Shown here: in pieces, positions 38,642 through 50,960 of the stretch
How the letters are laid out: each line of letters starts with the position of its first letter
How positions within the stretch are numbered: position 1 is the stretch's first letter
Assembly: GCF_900113935.1 (NCBI RefSeq)
Contig: NZ_FORF01000016.1
Coordinates: 33,906 to 97,905, forward strand
Direction: 5' to 3'
Length of the DNA: 64,000 bases
DNA from: Aquamicrobium aerolatum DSM 21857
GTDB taxonomy: Bacteria; Pseudomonadota; Alphaproteobacteria; Rhizobiales; Rhizobiaceae
Position numbers and translations under genes: made by a program
Notes under the pieces: model-generated
What the model was told of the DNA's origin: nothing
Database searches by the model: none
What the model saw: only the letters and a program-made list of their open reading frames with translations

Positions 38642-40312
38642 TCAGTTCGCCTGACGACGCAGGAACGCCGGGATATCCAGCTGGTCGTCTTCCTGCGCAG
38701 CGCGCGGCTGCACCGAGAGGCGTCCCTGATCGTCAAGCTGCCCGCGCTTCGGCGCATACAGATGCGCGTCGGCTGCAGGTGCACGGCGCTGCTCCGGCTG
38801 GCGCAGGCGCGGCTCGCGCGGCTGGGCTGGCTGCAATTTCGCGCCTTCTTCCTCACGACGCGACAGACCAGCGGTCAGGCGCTTGAGCAGGCCCATCGGT
38901 CCGCGCTCCTCGTGCTCCTGCTGGTGATGCGGTGCATCGAGTTCTGCACGCACGACCGGCGGGAAGTCTTCGATGCGCGGCATGCGCGGCTGCTGGACCG
39001 GCGCCATCTGCGGCTGCGGCTGTGGCTGTGGTGCGATCGGCGCCATCTGCTGCACCGGAGCCTGACGGACCGGCTCAGGCTGCGCCATCATTGGGGCTGC
39101 TTCGGCGGCGGGCGTAAATAGCCGGCTCTGGGGACGAAAGTCGGCCTCCGCGACCTGCTGCTGACGGGCTGCAAACTCTGCATTTGCTTCCGCGGCGCGA
39201 ATTGCTTCGGCGACCGGATCGCGCGGCACATCGCTGTGAACCGGTGCGGTGCGGACTTCAACCGGACGCTGCTGCTGCACCGGCTGCTGCGGAGCTGGCT
39301 TCTGCGGCGCGCGGATCGTCAGCGGCGGCGTGTTGATGTCGGCAGCGGCCTTGTCGATGCCGGTGGCAACGACCGACACGCGGATGACGCCCTCGAGCTC
39401 TTCGTCGAAGGTCGCGCCGAGGATGATGTTGGCATCCTGGTCGACTTCTTCGCGAATGCGCGTTGCAGCTTCGTCGACTTCGAACAGGGTGAGGTCGCGA
39501 CCGCCGGTGATGGAGATCAGGAGACCCTTCGCGCCCTTCATCGACGTCTCGTCGAGCAGCGGGTTGGCGATTGCGGCTTCAGCAGCGGCCATTGCGCGAC
39601 CCTCGCCGGAAGCTTCGCCGGTGCCCATCATCGCCTTACCCATCTCGCGCATGACCGAACGAACGTCAGCGAAGTCGAGGTTGATCAGGCCTTCCTTGAC
39701 CATCAGGTCGGTGATGCAGGCGACGCCCGAATAGAGCACCTGATCCGCCATGGCGAAGGCGTCGGCGAAGGTGGTCTTGTCGTTGGCGATGCGGAAAAGG
39801 TTCTGGTTCGGGATGACGATGAGCGTATCGACGCTCTTCTGCAATTCCTCGATGCCCAGATCGGCCGTCTTCATGCGACGGACGCCTTCGAAATGGAACG
39901 GCTTGGTGACAACGCCAACCGTGAGGATGCCCTTTTCACGGGCTGCGCGGGCGACGACAGGAGCAGCACCCGTACCGGTACCACCGCCCATGCCGGCGGT
40001 GACGAAGCACATATGGGTGTTGGACAGGTGATCGATGATTTCGTCGATGCACTCTTCAGCAGCAGCGCGACCGACCTCTGGCTGCGAACCGGCACCCAGG
40101 CCTTCGGTGACGTGGGCACCGAGCTGGATCAGACGTTCAGCCTTCGACGTGGTGAGCGCCTGGGCGTCCGTGTTGGCAACCACGAACTCGACGCCGCGAA
40201 GGCCGGCCGTGATCATGTTGTTGACGGCGTTACCACCACCACCGCCGACACCGAACACGGTGATGCGGGGCTTGAGCTCGGTGATGTCCGGCTTCTGCAG
40301 ATTGATCGTCAT
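38642..40312 (-). CDS. ftsZ: Cell division protein FtsZ
   Basis: A 556-residue bacterial tubulin that forms the division ring. The GTPase core (about 1-320) has [13 protein letters not shown], the tubulin signature GGGTGTG (109-115), and [21 protein letters not shown] long Gln/Pro-rich linker (about 325-470) and a basic region follow, ending in the conserved C-terminal tail [12 protein letters not shown] that binds FtsA and other partners. The length is normal for rhizobial FtsZ, which has an extended linker. AGGACGAGGACA precedes the ATG. It lies 74 bp downstream of ftsA. Confidence 0.98.
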   Translation of the reverse strand: MTINLQKPDITELKPRITVFGVGGGGGNAVNNMITAGLRGVEFVVANTDAQALTTSKAERLIQLGAHVTEGLGAGSQPEVGRAAAEECIDEIIDHLSNTHMCFVTAGMGGGTGTGAAPVVARAAREKGILTVGVVTKPFHFEGVRRMKTADLGIEELQKSVDTLIVIPNQNLFRIANDKTTFADAFAMADQVLYSGVACITDLMVKEGLINLDFADVRSVMREMGKAMMGTGEASGEGRAMAAAEAAIANPLLDETSMKGAKGLLISITGGRDLTLFEVDEAATRIREEVDQDANIILGATFDEELEGVIRVSVVATGIDKAAADINTPPLTIRAPQKPAPQQPVQQQRPVEVRTAPVHSDVPRDPVAEAIRAAEANAEFAARQQQVAEADFRPQSRLFTPAAEAAPMMAQPEPVRQAPVQQMAPIAPQPQPQPQMAPVQQPRMPRIEDFPPVVRAELDAPHHQQEHEERGPMGLLKRLTAGLSRREEEGAKLQPAQPREPRLRQPEQRRAPAADAHLYAPKRGQLDDQGRLSVQPRAAQEDDQLDIPAFLRRQAN

Positions 40313-40386
40313 TGTCCTCGTCCTTTTCGCCTGTTCACGCCGCTTCGCCGCTGCGGCCGCGTGGGGCTGGCCCCCGCTGCTGATTT

Positions 40387-41700
40387 TTAGAAACTATCTC
40401 TGAACCACTGACTCATACGCCCGAGCCGACCGCCTGTTCCCGTGGCCCTGAAACGCAAGCCACCCCCGCCGCCGAAACTGCTCTCGAAACTCGTTACCTG
40501 CGGATAGATCAGCAAGCCGACAATCGTCGCGAATGCTGGTCCCTTTGCCGCTTCAGGCAGGCCCATGACGCCGAGCGGCCGCCCAAGCCGCACATTGCGC
40601 GCGAGAATTCGCCGCGCAGCTTCCGGCAGGCCGGCCAACTGGCTCGCCCCTCCGGTCAGCACCACACGCTTGCCAACCACTGATCCGAAACCGGACCGGT
40701 GAAGTCTGTCACGCACGATTTCCAGGGTCTCCTCGACCCGTGCGCGAATGATCCTGTTCATGACGGCGCGCGGTGCCTGCAACGGCATTTCACCGTCATC
40801 CGGCCCCATCGGCAGCAGCGTCACCATATCGCGATCGTCGTCGCTCATCGGCAGGGCCGAGCCCTGCATCACCTTGAGCCGCTCCGCATGCTCGCGGCGC
40901 GTCGACAGGCCGCGTGCAAGGTCCATCGTGACGTGGTTGCCGCCAATCGGCAGCACGTCCGCATAAACGAACTTGCCTTCCGCAAAGATCGACAGCGTCG
41001 TCGTGCCGCCGCCCATGTCGATGCAGGCCGCGCCCATTTCCGCTTCGTCATCGACCAGAGCCGACAATCCGCTGGCGTAAGGCGTTGCCACCATCCGCTC
41101 GACCGACAGATGCGCACGGTTGACGCAAAGCTCGAGATTGCGCAGCGGCGCAGCGTCGGCGGTCAAAACATGCATGTCGACGCCCAGCGTGTCGCCGATC
41201 ATGCCGCGCGGATTGCGAACACCGCGTTCCAGATCCAGCGAGAAGCCGATTGGCAGCGAATGCACCACCTCGCGCTCGACGCGCAGCGCCTGGCGTGCGC
41301 CAGCCTGCAACACGCGCTTGATGTCGCCCTCGCCGGCCTCATGGCCCCCAAGATTGATCGACGATGACAGCACCGAGCTTTTCAGGCGTCCCGCCGACAC
41401 ATTGACGAACAGCGACTCGACCGTCAGGCCAGCCATGCGCTCGGCGGCATCGACCGCAAGGCGGATCGACTGCTCGGCCAGCGCCAGATCGACGATGACA
41501 CCAGACTTGATGCCAAGCGCCTTCTGATGACCGATGCCGATCACCTTGATCGCATGGGTGCGGCCCGGCAGATGCTCGCTCTCCTCACGCGGGCGCAGGC
41601 GTCCGATGACGCAGCACACCTTGCTGGAGCCGACATCCAGAACCGTCACGATACCCGAACGGCCGGCAGCCTTGTCTTTCGATGAACCGAGCCAGCTCAT
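40387..41700 (-). CDS. ftsA: Cell division protein FtsA
   Basis: A 437-residue actin-like ATPase that tethers FtsZ to the membrane. Motifs: [17 protein letters not shown] (phosphate 1), the SHS2-type 1C domain, [20 protein letters not shown] (phosphate 2), [17 protein letters not shown] (adenosine), and a C-terminal amphipathic helix after a Gly-rich linker ([14 protein letters not shown]). The start overlaps the ftsQ stop as ATGA. Confidence 0.97.
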   Translation of the reverse strand: MSWLGSSKDKAAGRSGIVTVLDVGSSKVCCVIGRLRPREESEHLPGRTHAIKVIGIGHQKALGIKSGVIVDLALAEQSIRLAVDAAERMAGLTVESLFVNVSAGRLKSSVLSSSINLGGHEAGEGDIKRVLQAGARQALRVEREVVHSLPIGFSLDLERGVRNPRGMIGDTLGVDMHVLTADAAPLRNLELCVNRAHLSVERMVATPYASGLSALVDDEAEMGAACIDMGGGTTTLSIFAEGKFVYADVLPIGGNHVTMDLARGLSTRREHAERLKVMQGSALPMSDDDRDMVTLLPMGPDDGEMPLQAPRAVMNRIIRARVEETLEIVRDRLHRSGFGSVVGKRVVLTGGASQLAGLPEAARRILARNVRLGRPLGVMGLPEAAKGPAFATIVGLLIYPQVTSFESSFGGGGGLRFRATGTGGRLGRMSQWFRDSF

Positions 41701-42608
41701 ATGTTTTCTCCAGCTGGCCGGTACTGCTTGCCCAGGCGTTCTTTCAGGGTCGCCTCGCGCGCCGTTGCCGCGTCAGGCGAAAGCTTGACGACAAGGCGGT
41801 CGCTGAACCGCATGTCGATCGACTCGACATCGCGCGACAGCAACTCATCGCGGGCATCCAGCGCCACCAGATCGGCAAGCGCCCGCTCTTCTCCGGTTTC
41901 CGGAAGATTGATCGTCATGCCGTTGTCCAGACGCAGATCCCAGCGACGCTCGGAGACGCGAACATAACCGCGCACGCGCGTTGCAAGCTGCGGATAACCG
42001 GCAACCATCGCCACAAACGACACTGCATGTTCCGGCGCTCCGGCGCCGACGATCAGCGGCAGATCGAGATGGCGCGAGCCTGCCAGCGGCGCAATGATTT
42101 CGCCGCTCTGCTCGACCACCGAAAGCCGGCTGCCCTGCTGCCACAATGCGAACGGTGCCTTCTCGACGACCTTCACTTCGAGCGTTGCGGGATAGACCTT
42201 GCGCACCGAAACGCTCTCCACCCATGGCAGGCTGGCGATCCGCTCGCGCGCTTCCTCGGGATCGAACCCGACCAGCGACGTCCAGCCATCGAGGCCGACG
42301 CGATCGAAGATGTCGATCTCGGAGGTTTCATGATTTCCACTGACGCGAATCTCGTCGATCGCAAAACCGGTGCGCGCGGTCACGGCCTGCACCACGGCAG
42401 GCAGATGACCGCCAACGACCGTGCCATAGGCACTGAACGATCCGATGAGCGCCACCGACAGCGTCGCCATGGCAAAGGATGGCAGCGCGACCTCGCCCGA
42501 CCACACACGCGCGGCAAGACGCGCCGGCCTGCGCAGCAAGCGCGGCAACACAAAACCGCCAGGGATCATTCCCCAGCCACCACGCGTACGCACGGCAGAA
42601 TCAGTCAC
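41697..42608 (-). CDS. ftsQ: Cell division protein FtsQ
   Basis: A 303-residue bitopic divisome protein. A basic cytoplasmic N-terminus and one membrane helix (about 45-65, ATLSVALIGSFSAYG) precede the periplasmic POTRA domain (TGFAIDEIRVSGNHETSEID) and the FtsQ beta domain (VYPATLEVKVVEKAPFALWQ). GTG at 42608 is chosen because it falls 11 bp after the ddl stop; ATG 42653 would overlap ddl by 34 bp and lengthen the N-terminus. ATG 42569 is also possible. Confidence 0.9.
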   Translation of the reverse strand: MTDSAVRTRGGWGMIPGGFVLPRLLRRPARLAARVWSGEVALPSFAMATLSVALIGSFSAYGTVVGGHLPAVVQAVTARTGFAIDEIRVSGNHETSEIDIFDRVGLDGWTSLVGFDPEEARERIASLPWVESVSVRKVYPATLEVKVVEKAPFALWQQGSRLSVVEQSGEIIAPLAGSRHLDLPLIVGAGAPEHAVSFVAMVAGYPQLATRVRGYVRVSERRWDLRLDNGMTINLPETGEERALADLVALDARDELLSRDVESIDMRFSDRLVVKLSPDAATAREATLKERLGKQYRPAGENI

Positions 42609-42619
42609 ACGCCCTGACG

Positions 42620-43546
42620 TCAACGAGAACAAGAAGCGTCCTCCACCATCCAACTCAGCAATTCACCAAAACTATGACCAGCTTCCGCGGCAATCTCAGG
42701 CACCAGCGACGTTGGAGTCATGCCGGGCTGCGTGTTCACCTCCAGCCAGATCAACTCACCATTTTCGGAAAACCGGTCGTCGTATCTGAAGTCGGAACGG
42801 GACACGCCGCGGCAGCCAATTACCTGATGGGCCTTAAGCGCCAATGTTTGTACTTTTTGGTAAATAAAGGGTGAAACTTTCGCGGGGCATTCGTGCTTTG
42901 AGCCGCCGGCAACATATTTTGCGTCATAGTCGTAGAATGCATGACCGACCGGCACGATCTCGGTCACGCCGAGCGCCACATCGCCCATCACGGCGCAGGT
43001 CAGCTCCCGCCCATGGACGAATCGCTCGACCATGACGGAATCACCGTAGCGCCAGTCCGACGACGTAATCACCTGCGGCGGATGCGTCTGATCCTCCTGA
43101 ACGATCACGACGCCGAAGCTCGACCCCTCATTCACCGGCTTGACCACGTAAGGCGGCTTCATCGGATGCTCATTGCCGATCTCGAAGCGGTCGAGAACCA
43201 GCGATTCGGCAACCGGGATACCCGCCGCCTTGGCTACCTTCTTGGCCTGTTCCTTGTTCATCGCCAGCGCCGAAGCCAGCACACCGGAATGGGTGTAGGG
43301 AATTTCCAGATATTCGAGGATGCCCTGAATTGTGCCGTCTTCCCCGTAGGGGCCGTGCAACGCATTGAACGCCACATCAGGGCGCAGGTCGGCCAGAACA
43401 CGGGCTACATCGCGCCCGACATCGACGCGCGTCACGCGGTAACCTTCCGCCTCGAGCGCATCTGCACAGGCCGCACCTGATGACAAGGAGACTGGCCGCT
43501 CGGACGAAAATCCGCCCATCAATACAGCCACGTGCTTTTTCGTCAT
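42620..43546 (-). CDS. ddl: D-alanine--D-alanine ligase
   Basis: A 308-residue ATP-grasp enzyme making the D-Ala-D-Ala dipeptide of lipid II. Motifs: [67 protein letters not shown], and the C-terminal [20 protein letters not shown] with metal ligands. The start at 43546 ([12 protein letters not shown]) is the normal family start. A 259-bp gap separates it from murB, the largest break inside the dcw block. Confidence 0.97.
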   Translation of the reverse strand: MTKKHVAVLMGGFSSERPVSLSSGAACADALEAEGYRVTRVDVGRDVARVLADLRPDVAFNALHGPYGEDGTIQGILEYLEIPYTHSGVLASALAMNKEQAKKVAKAAGIPVAESLVLDRFEIGNEHPMKPPYVVKPVNEGSSFGVVIVQEDQTHPPQVITSSDWRYGDSVMVERFVHGRELTCAVMGDVALGVTEIVPVGHAFYDYDAKYVAGGSKHECPAKVSPFIYQKVQTLALKAHQVIGCRGVSRSDFRYDDRFSENGELIWLEVNTQPGMTPTSLVPEIAAEAGHSFGELLSWMVEDASCSR

Positions 43547-43747
43547 ATGCGGAAATCCCCTCGGCCGACGACGCATCCTGCCCCCTGGTTTGAGTCCGAG
43601 TCTCCTGCGGAAAGGCTCCGCTGGCGTCCCACCCTCGACTCAAAACAAGGAAACGATTCGTCCCTAAGGAATCAGAGCTTGGATTCCGTGGCAAGCCCTT
43701 GAGATTCAGCGAAGATTCACTTTTTGCGACAATCGCGGGAAGACCGG

Positions 43748-43772
43748 CCATAAACCGGATTCCGGTTTATGG
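43748..43772. promoter_or_regulatory. Perfect 12-bp palindrome in the murB-ddl gap
   Basis: CCATAAACCGGA and TCCGGTTTATGG surround a single T. It lies 34 bp after the murB stop and about 200 bp before ddl. There is no T-run on the minus strand, so it is a poor terminator. It could be an operator or an RNA-processing hairpin. No known motif is claimed. Confidence 0.4.
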
Positions 43773-43805
43773 TTTGTTCTCCCGTCACCTCAGGCAAAGC
43801 GGGAT

Positions 43806-44771
43806 TCAGATGAACTGTCCGAGAAATTCCTGGACCGTGCGTTCCGGCTTGAACTCACCGACGCGCTTGATTTCCCATTCGAGCTTGATGCCCGAAGTTT
43901 CAAGCACGCGGGAGCGTACGGTTTCGCCAAGATATTCAAGATCATAACCAGTCGCGGAACCGGTGTTGATCATGAAATTGCAATGCATGGGCGACATTTG
44001 CGCGCCACCGATCATCAGCCCCCGGCACCCGGCCTTGTCGACTTCCTTCCACGCCGAACTGCCTTCGGGGTTCTTGAAAGTCGACCCGCCGGTCTTTTCG
44101 CGGATCGGCTGGACCGTCTCGCGATGGTTCTGCACCTCGTCCATCGCCGCGCGGATCACGGCAGGGTCTTCGCGATAGCCCTCGAACTCCGCCGAAACGA
44201 AAATCAGCTCTTTGGCTGCCGATGAATGGCGATAGGCGTAGCCCATCTCCTCATTGGTCAGCGTGTGCACCGTTCCCGACCTGTCGACAGCGCGCACCGA
44301 GACGACCCGCTCGCGGGTTTCGACACCGTTCGCCCCGGCATTCATCCGCAACGCGCCGCCGATGGCTCCAGGAATGCCGTGATAGAAATGGAAGCCGCCA
44401 ATGCCCGCATCGAGCGCCGCCGCCGCGACGCGCTTGTCAGGCACCGCCGTGCCGGCCCGCAGACGCGTCTCAGACAGGATCTCGACCGCGCCGAAGCCTT
44501 TGGCCGACAAGCGGATCACAACGCCTCTGATGCCGCCTTCGCGCACCAAAAGGTTGGAGCCGATGCCGACCACCATGACCGGAACGTCCGCAGGCAGAAT
44601 CTTCAGGAACGCCGCCAGATCGTCCTCGTCGGCTGGCTGGAAAAGCAGGTCTGCCGGACCGCCAGCGCGAAACCAGGTGATCGCTTCCATCGGCGCGTCG
44701 GGCGTGAAGCGCCCACGAATGTCTGCAACCGCCCCGCCAAGACGCTCAAGCAGCGCCGTCCCCTTGGTCAT
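43806..44771 (-). CDS. murB: UDP-N-acetylenolpyruvoylglucosamine reductase
   Basis: A 321-residue FAD enzyme that reduces UDP-GlcNAc-enolpyruvate to UDP-MurNAc. Motifs: [35 protein letters not shown] (FAD), [30 protein letters not shown], and the [17 protein letters not shown] active-site region. A type I MurB. The ATG overlaps the murC stop (ATGA). Confidence 0.97.
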   Translation of the reverse strand: MTKGTALLERLGGAVADIRGRFTPDAPMEAITWFRAGGPADLLFQPADEDDLAAFLKILPADVPVMVVGIGSNLLVREGGIRGVVIRLSAKGFGAVEILSETRLRAGTAVPDKRVAAAALDAGIGGFHFYHGIPGAIGGALRMNAGANGVETRERVVSVRAVDRSGTVHTLTNEEMGYAYRHSSAAKELIFVSAEFEGYREDPAVIRAAMDEVQNHRETVQPIREKTGGSTFKNPEGSSAWKEVDKAGCRGLMIGGAQMSPMHCNFMINTGSATGYDLEYLGETVRSRVLETSGIKLEWEIKRVGEFKPERTVQEFLGQFI

Positions 44772-46171
44772 CCGCCAGCCCCCAGTTCTGCGGGAAGTGC
44801 ATAGGCCCACTGCGTGATGTTGCCAGCACCCAGGAGGATCACCAGATCGCCCGGCTGCGCCAGTTCCCGCACCAGCGGCGCGATGGCCTCGGCGCCTGCG
44901 ATATGGCGCGCGTCCCTGTGACCGCCGGCGCGAATGCGCGACACCAGCGTTTCGGACGACACGCCCTCGATCGGCTCCTCGCCAGCCGCATAGACCGGCG
45001 CGACCATCACCGTGTCCGCGTCGTTGAAGCAGGCGGCGAACTCGTCGAACAGGTCACGCAAACGCGTGAACCGGTGCGGCTGGGCAATGGCGATAACGCG
45101 GCCCTTGCAGGCATCACGCGCCGCGCGCAGCACCGCCTTGATCTCGACCGGATGGTGGCCGTAATCGTCAAAGATCTCGACGCCATTCCACGAGCCGGTA
45201 TTGGTGAAGCGCCGCTTCACGCCGCCAAACGACGACAGGCCGCGCGCAATCGCCTCGGACGACAGTCCCAGCTCATGCGCAACCGCAATCGCCGCCGTTG
45301 CGTTGGAGATGTTGTGGCGACCCGGCATCGGCAGGCGCAGCGCCTCAATCGTCTTTTCCTGCCCGGTCTTGCGGTCGCGAATGCTGACGTCGAAAATCGA
45401 CGTCACGCCATCCATGCGGATATTGGAGAACCGCACATCCGCATGTTTGTTTTCGCCATAGGTCACGACCCGGCGGTCGCCGATGCGCGAGACCAGCGCC
45501 TGCACTTCCGGATGGTCAATGCACATGACGCCGAAGCCGTAGAACGGCACGTTCTCGACAAACTGGCGAAACGCGTCGCGAACCTTGTCGAACGAGCCGT
45601 AATGGTCGAGGTGCTCCGGGTCGATATTGGTGATGACCGCAATATCGGCGGGCAGTTTCAGGAAGGTGCCGTCGCTTTCGTCGGCCTCCACCACCATCCA
45701 CTCGCCCCCGCCCATGCGCGCATTGGTGCCATAGGCGTTGATGATGCCGCCATTGACGACGGTCGGGTCCAGCCCACCGGCCTCAAGCAGCGTCGCGACC
45801 ATCGAGGTCGTGGTCGTCTTGCCGTGGGTGCCACCAATCGCGATGGCATTGCGAAAACGCATCAGCTCGGCGAGCATTTCGGCACGCCGCACGATTGGCA
45901 GCAGCTTTTCGCGCGCGGCGATCAGTTCCGGGTTGGTCTTCTTCACCGCCGTCGAAACGACGACGACTTCGGCGTCGCCGAGATTATCAGCGGTGTGGCC
46001 GACAAAGCAGGTGATGCCCTTGTCGCGCAGACGCTGCACATTGGCGCTGTCTGCCTGGTCGGAGCCCTGCACCTGATAGCCCAGATTGTGCAGCACCTCT
46101 GCGATGCCGCTCATGCCGATGCCGCCAATGCCGATGAAATGCACGACGCCGATTGTCTGCGGCATTTTCAT
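44768..46171 (-). CDS. murC: UDP-N-acetylmuramate--L-alanine ligase
   Basis: A 467-residue Mur ligase adding L-Ala to UDP-MurNAc. N-terminal UDP-binding domain with [21 protein letters not shown]-loop GGTHGKTT at 113-120; the [14 protein letters not shown] segment; C-terminal domain with [18 protein letters not shown] and [12 protein letters not shown]. It overlaps murG upstream and murB downstream by ATGA. Confidence 0.98.
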   Translation of the reverse strand: MKMPQTIGVVHFIGIGGIGMSGIAEVLHNLGYQVQGSDQADSANVQRLRDKGITCFVGHTADNLGDAEVVVVSTAVKKTNPELIAAREKLLPIVRRAEMLAELMRFRNAIAIGGTHGKTTTTSMVATLLEAGGLDPTVVNGGIINAYGTNARMGGGEWMVVEADESDGTFLKLPADIAVITNIDPEHLDHYGSFDKVRDAFRQFVENVPFYGFGVMCIDHPEVQALVSRIGDRRVVTYGENKHADVRFSNIRMDGVTSIFDVSIRDRKTGQEKTIEALRLPMPGRHNISNATAAIAVAHELGLSSEAIARGLSSFGGVKRRFTNTGSWNGVEIFDDYGHHPVEIKAVLRAARDACKGRVIAIAQPHRFTRLRDLFDEFAACFNDADTVMVAPVYAAGEEPIEGVSSETLVSRIRAGGHRDARHIAGAEAIAPLVRELAQPGDLVILLGAGNITQWAYALPAELGAGG

Positions 46172-47295
46172 GCGCGGGTCCTTCCTTTGAACTGAGCAAT
46201 GGATTCGCCCGACGCAATAGCCTCCACGAGGTCTGCAAGCAACTGCGTGGCGTTCGGCTTGCCGACCGAACGCGCCGCTTGCGCCATCTGCGCGCTGCGC
46301 GCGGCGTCGGTCATATAGGCCGCCAGCTTCTGCGCAATCACCTCAGGCGAGAGCCCGGATTGCGGGCAAACCTCCGCGCCCCCGGCCCGCTCCAGCGCCG
46401 CCGCATTTGCGGCCTGATCATGGTCGAGCGCGTGAGGATAGGGCACCAGCATCGCCGGCCGGCCGATGGTGGCAATCTCCGAAACGGTCGATGCGCCCGA
46501 GCGCGAGATCACCAGCTGCGCCTGCGCCATCCGCTGCGCCATGTCGGTGAAGAATGGCGAGATGTCAGCCTGGATACCCAGCGCGTCATAAGCCGCGATG
46601 GTGCGCTGGGCGTCTTCCGCCCGCGCCTGCTGGGTGACGCGCAACCGCGCGCGCAATTCCTGCGGCAACAGGGCAATCGCTGCCGGGATGGCATCCGAAA
46701 AGAACTGCGCACCCTGGCTGCCGCCAAACACCAGCAGATGAAATGGCTCGCCGTCGGAAGACGCCCGATAGGGCGTCGCCGCAGCTTTCAGAACCGCCGG
46801 ACGCACCGGGTTGCCTGTCTCGATGATCTTGCCGGCATTGGCGCCAGAGGCCGCCAGAAAGCCACCTGCAATCGCGGTCACACGCGCGGCCAGCGCCCTG
46901 TTGGCACGCCCCATCACCGCGTTCTGCTCATGCACCAGCGTCGGCACGTTGCGCCGCGTCGCTGCCCAGAGCGGCGGCAGGGTCGGATAACCGCCAAAGC
47001 CGACCACCGCCTTCGGCTTGATCTTGCCGATCACCCGGCCAGCTTCCTGCGCACCGCGCCAGATCGTCCAGAACGCGCGCGCCAACGCCAGCGGGTTCTT
47101 CGAGCCGATGGTTGCCGACGGGATCGCATGCAGAGCCGTGGCTGGAAACGTCCCGGCATAGCGTTCGGCGCGGCTGTCGGTGGCCAGATGCACGTCCCAG
47201 CCACGCGCGATCAGTTCATGCGACAGCGCCTCGGCCGGAAACAGGTGCCCGCCCGTGCCTCCGGCGGCAAGGAGGATGGTGCCCTTCGTCATCAT
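46168..47295 (-). CDS. murG: Lipid II synthase (undecaprenyl-PP-MurNAc-pentapeptide GlcNAc transferase)
   Basis: A 375-residue GT-B glycosyltransferase at the inner membrane. Motifs: [35 protein letters not shown], the [14 protein letters not shown] loop, [17 protein letters not shown] and [20 protein letters not shown], which bind the donor UDP-GlcNAc. The start codons ATGATG overlap the ftsW TGA. Confidence 0.98.
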   Translation of the reverse strand: MMTKGTILLAAGGTGGHLFPAEALSHELIARGWDVHLATDSRAERYAGTFPATALHAIPSATIGSKNPLALARAFWTIWRGAQEAGRVIGKIKPKAVVGFGGYPTLPPLWAATRRNVPTLVHEQNAVMGRANRALAARVTAIAGGFLAASGANAGKIIETGNPVRPAVLKAAATPYRASSDGEPFHLLVFGGSQGAQFFSDAIPAAIALLPQELRARLRVTQQARAEDAQRTIAAYDALGIQADISPFFTDMAQRMAQAQLVISRSGASTVSEIATIGRPAMLVPYPHALDHDQAANAAALERAGGAEVCPQSGLSPEVIAQKLAAYMTDAARSAQMAQAARSVGKPNATQLLADLVEAIASGESIAQFKGRTRA

Positions 47296-48446
47296 TCTGC
47301 CGGCTGCATAAAGCGCGTCGAGCGCGGTTTACCCGTCCGCATGCGCTTTTGCGGATCTTTTCGGGTCAATGCGAGCAGCATGCCCATCGAGATCGCCATC
47401 GCGATCAGCGACGAGCCGCCATAGGAGACAAACGGCAAGGTCATTCCCTTGGCCGGCAACAGATTGAGGTTCACGCCCATGTTGATGATCGACTGCAGGC
47501 CGAACAGCACCACGAGGCCGCCGACGGCATAGCGGGCGAAGTCGTCGGTTTCATTCAGCGACTTGTTCAAGCCGCGCAACACCACGAACGCAAACAGCCC
47601 CGCAATCAGCAGGCAGACGACAAGGCCGAACTCTTCACCGGCAACCGCGAACACGAAGTCGGTGTGGCTGTCAGGCAGGATGCGCTTGACCGTGCCCTCG
47701 CCCGGTCCTTGCCCCAGCCAGCCGCCCCGCAGCAGGGCTTCGCGCCCCATATCCACCTGATACGTGTCGCCCTCGCCGGTCAGAAAGCGGTCGATACGAC
47801 CGGCAACGTGCGGAAAGGCGCTATAGGCGACGAGCCCCACGCTGATACCCGCGCCGCCCAGAACCACGATCCAGAACCATGGCATTCCGGCCATGAAGAA
47901 CATCACGCCCCAGGTCGCCAGAACCAGCAAGGTCTGGCCAAGGTCGGGCTGGGCGATCAGCAGCGCCAGCACGACACCGAGCAGCAGCATGGCAAAGAGA
48001 TTGCCCGGCATTTCAGACTGTCGCGTATGCTCGGAAAACAGCCACGCGCAAATCACAACAAAAGCCGGTTTCATGTATTCGGAGGGCTGGATCGAAATGC
48101 CGGCGAGATGAACCCAGCGCCGGGAACCCTTGATCTCAACGCCGAAATATAGCGCAGCAAACATCAGGACCAGCGCACCGGCGAGCATGAACAATGCCAG
48201 TCTCCGGACATGGCGCGCAGACAGGAACGACACGCCGATCATCACGATCACTGCAGGGACCATGAAGGTCATCTGCCGGATGACGAAGTGATAGCTGTCG
48301 AGGCCGATGCGCTCGGCGACCGCGGGCGATGCCGCAAACGACAGGACGATCCCCATCCCCATCAGCACAAGGAAGGCGGCGAAGAACCAGCGGTCGATCG
48401 TCCACCACCAGTTGGCTACAGGCCCCCTATCAACGCGACTGACCAT
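47292..48446 (-). CDS. ftsW: Peptidoglycan glycosyltransferase / divisome protein FtsW
   Basis: A 384-residue SEDS-family polytopic protein with about ten helices. Characteristic stretches: [40 protein letters not shown] with [12 protein letters not shown] (large extracellular loop with catalytic Asp), and [20 protein letters not shown]. It polymerises lipid II with FtsI. It starts within the murD stop (one-base overlap, TGATG type). Confidence 0.97.
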   Translation of the reverse strand: MVSRVDRGPVANWWWTIDRWFFAAFLVLMGMGIVLSFAASPAVAERIGLDSYHFVIRQMTFMVPAVIVMIGVSFLSARHVRRLALFMLAGALVLMFAALYFGVEIKGSRRWVHLAGISIQPSEYMKPAFVVICAWLFSEHTRQSEMPGNLFAMLLLGVVLALLIAQPDLGQTLLVLATWGVMFFMAGMPWFWIVVLGGAGISVGLVAYSAFPHVAGRIDRFLTGEGDTYQVDMGREALLRGGWLGQGPGEGTVKRILPDSHTDFVFAVAGEEFGLVVCLLIAGLFAFVVLRGLNKSLNETDDFARYAVGGLVVLFGLQSIINMGVNLNLLPAKGMTLPFVSYGGSSLIAMAISMGMLLALTRKDPQKRMRTGKPRSTRFMQPAE

Positions 48447-49849
48447 CAGCGTGATCCTCCGATTGGCTCGATACCCTCAAGAGCAAGGACGGCGTCGCGA
48501 AAAGCGTCGCCCCGCACCTCGAAATTTCTGAACTGGTCGAAACTGGCGCAGGCAGGCGACAGCATCACCACCGCCTCGTCGCCCGCAGCCTCTTGCGCAG
48601 CGTCGCGTGCAGCGTGCTGCAACGCTTCGTCAAGCGTGCCGGAGATTTCGAACGGAGCGTCGCTGCCAAGGGTCGCGGCAAATGCCGGTGCGGCCTCGCC
48701 GATCAGATAGGCCTTGGCGATGCGCGGAAAGAATGAACGCAGCGCCTCGATCCCGCCCTCTTTCGGCAAACCGCCGACGATCCAGTGTATGCGCGCAAAG
48801 CTTGCCAGCGCCGGCGCGGAAGCCTCCGCATTGGTGGCCTTGGAATCGTTGATGAACAGCACGTTGCCGCGTCGCCCGACCTGCTCCATACGGTGTGCAA
48901 GGCCGGGGAAGCTTCTCAACCCGGCTTGAATTTCCTCAAGATCGAGCCCGACACTCAGGCAGGCGGCGACAGCGGCAAGCGCGTTCTGCGCATTGTGCGC
49001 GCCGCGCAGCGATCCGATATCGGCCAGCGATACGACCGCCCTGCTCGTCCCTGCGCCAGCGCGGATGAGTGCTGCGCCCTTCGCGAAATATCCGTCCACC
49101 AGCGGCGAATCTTTCGAAATCCGCACGATGTTCTTCCCGGCGCTTTCCAGCCGGTCGGCGATCTGCCTGCAATAATCGTCGTCGACCCCGATGATCGCGG
49201 TGGCGGACCCGGCCACCAACCGTTCCTTGATCTGGGCATAACGCTGCATCGTGCCGTGGCGATCGAGATGGTCCGGCGTCAGGTTGAGGAGGATGCCGGC
49301 AGTCGGGTTGAGCGACGGTGCCAGCTCGATCTGATAGGACGAGCATTCGATGACGTAGAAGCAATCCCTGGCCGGTGCGTCGAGCGTCATCACCGCGCGG
49401 CCAATATTCCCGCCCATCTGCGCGTTGCGTCCCGATGCGGCGATGATATGCGCAATCAGCGCCGTGGTCGTCGATTTGCCATTCGTGCCGGTGATGGCGA
49501 TCAGCGGGGCGTCAGGCGCGTGTGCTGCCCGCTCGCGTGCGAACAGTTCCACGTCGCCGATAATCTCGACGCCCGCTTGATGGGCAAGATCGACGGTCCA
49601 GTGCGGCTTGGGATGCGTCAGCGGCACGCCGGGCGACAGCACGAACGCCGATAGCGAAGACCAGTCGATCTGGGCGAGGTCGGCAACATTAATGCCCTCG
49701 CCTTGCGCCTTCTCGACACTGATCGGGTTGTCGTCCCAGGCGACAATTTCCGCGCCTCCTGCGACCAGCGCACGCGCGGTTGCCAGTCCGGACCCACCGA
49801 GCCCGAACAGCGCGACCTTCTTGCCGTGAAACGTCGTTGCCGCGATCAT
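48446..49849 (-). CDS. murD: UDP-N-acetylmuramoylalanine--D-glutamate ligase
   Basis: A 467-residue Mur ligase adding D-Glu. N-terminal Rossmann-like domain ([20 protein letters not shown]), P-loop TGTNGKST at 120-127, [20 protein letters not shown] (Lys carbamylation region nearby), [10 protein letters not shown] in the C-terminal domain, and [11 protein letters not shown] near the end. A 4-bp gap separates it from mraY upstream. Confidence 0.98.
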   Translation of the reverse strand: MIAATTFHGKKVALFGLGGSGLATARALVAGGAEIVAWDDNPISVEKAQGEGINVADLAQIDWSSLSAFVLSPGVPLTHPKPHWTVDLAHQAGVEIIGDVELFARERAAHAPDAPLIAITGTNGKSTTTALIAHIIAASGRNAQMGGNIGRAVMTLDAPARDCFYVIECSSYQIELAPSLNPTAGILLNLTPDHLDRHGTMQRYAQIKERLVAGSATAIIGVDDDYCRQIADRLESAGKNIVRISKDSPLVDGYFAKGAALIRAGAGTSRAVVSLADIGSLRGAHNAQNALAAVAACLSVGLDLEEIQAGLRSFPGLAHRMEQVGRRGNVLFINDSKATNAEASAPALASFARIHWIVGGLPKEGGIEALRSFFPRIAKAYLIGEAAPAFAATLGSDAPFEISGTLDEALQHAARDAAQEAAGDEAVVMLSPACASFDQFRNFEVRGDAFRDAVLALEGIEPIGGSR

Positions 49850-49853
49850 TGGT

Positions 49854-50936
49854 CTATCTCAGCTTGAGCGTGGACAGGCCGATCAGCGCCAGAATGACCG
49901 CAATGATCCAGAAACGGATCACCACCTGGCTTTCGGTCCAGCCGAGCTTTTCGAAATGGTGATGGATCGGCGCCATCAGGAAGACGCGCTTGCCGGTCAG
50001 CTTGAACCAGCCGACCTGGATGATCACCGACATGATCTCGACGACGAACAGGCCGCCGATGATGGCCAGCACGATCTCGTGCTTGGCCGCAACCGCAATG
50101 GCGCCGATCAGGCCACCCAGCGCCAGCGAACCGGTATCGCCCATGAAGATCGCCGCCGGCGGGGCGTTGAACCACAGGAAGCCGAGGCCCGCGCCGATCA
50201 CCGCGCCGAGCACGACTGCGAGTTCACCAGTGCCGGGGGTAAAGTGGATCTGCAGATATTCGGCAAATACCGCGTTACCGGCAAGATAGGCAATGACGCC
50301 GAAGGAAGCCGCCGCCACCATCACCGGCACGATGGCAAGACCGTCGAGCCCGTCGGTCATGTTGACCGCATTACCGGCACCGACCATGACGAAGGCGGCA
50401 AACGGCACGAAGAAGATGCCAAGGTTGAGGACGAAGTCCTTCACGAACGGAAAGGTCAGCGACGACGAGAACGGTGCGTTACCGGACCGCATGATCACCC
50501 AGGCGGCAATGCCGGCGATCAGGAACTCGATGCCAAGCCGCGCCTTGCCCGAAAAGCCCATATGCGACTGCTTGGTGACCTTGAGATAATCGTCGTAAAA
50601 GCCGATCGCACCGAAGCCCAGCATGACCAGCATCACCACCCAGACGAGCGTGCTGGACAGGTTTCCCCACAAGGCAACCGCGCCGACGATGCCGGTCAGC
50701 ATCATCAGCCCGCCCATGGTGGGCGTCCCGGCCTTCTTGAAATGCGTCTGCGGGCCATCGGCGCGGATCGGCTGTCCGCGACCCTGCCGGATACGCAGCG
50801 AATCGATGATCATCGGGCCGAACATGAAGACAATGAGCGCCGACGTAATCAGCGCTCCACCAGTCCGAAAAGTGATATATCGGAAGACGTTGAAGGCCGA
50901 AACCTGGTCGGCCAGCCCTACGAGCATCATCAGCAT
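49854..50936 (-). CDS. mraY: Phospho-N-acetylmuramoyl-pentapeptide-transferase
   Basis: A 360-residue membrane enzyme with ten predicted helices that makes lipid I from UDP-MurNAc-pentapeptide and undecaprenyl phosphate. Signatures: [67 protein letters not shown] and [20 protein letters not shown] with the essential His cluster. Several ATG codons crowd the start (MLMMLVGL); the first is taken. Confidence 0.98.
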   Translation of the reverse strand: MLMMLVGLADQVSAFNVFRYITFRTGGALITSALIVFMFGPMIIDSLRIRQGRGQPIRADGPQTHFKKAGTPTMGGLMMLTGIVGAVALWGNLSSTLVWVVMLVMLGFGAIGFYDDYLKVTKQSHMGFSGKARLGIEFLIAGIAAWVIMRSGNAPFSSSLTFPFVKDFVLNLGIFFVPFAAFVMVGAGNAVNMTDGLDGLAIVPVMVAAASFGVIAYLAGNAVFAEYLQIHFTPGTGELAVVLGAVIGAGLGFLWFNAPPAAIFMGDTGSLALGGLIGAIAVAAKHEIVLAIIGGLFVVEIMSVIIQVGWFKLTGKRVFLMAPIHHHFEKLGWTESQVVIRFWIIAVILALIGLSTLKLR

Positions 50937-50960
50937 TGGCTAAGTCCCCGACCTTCTTGC

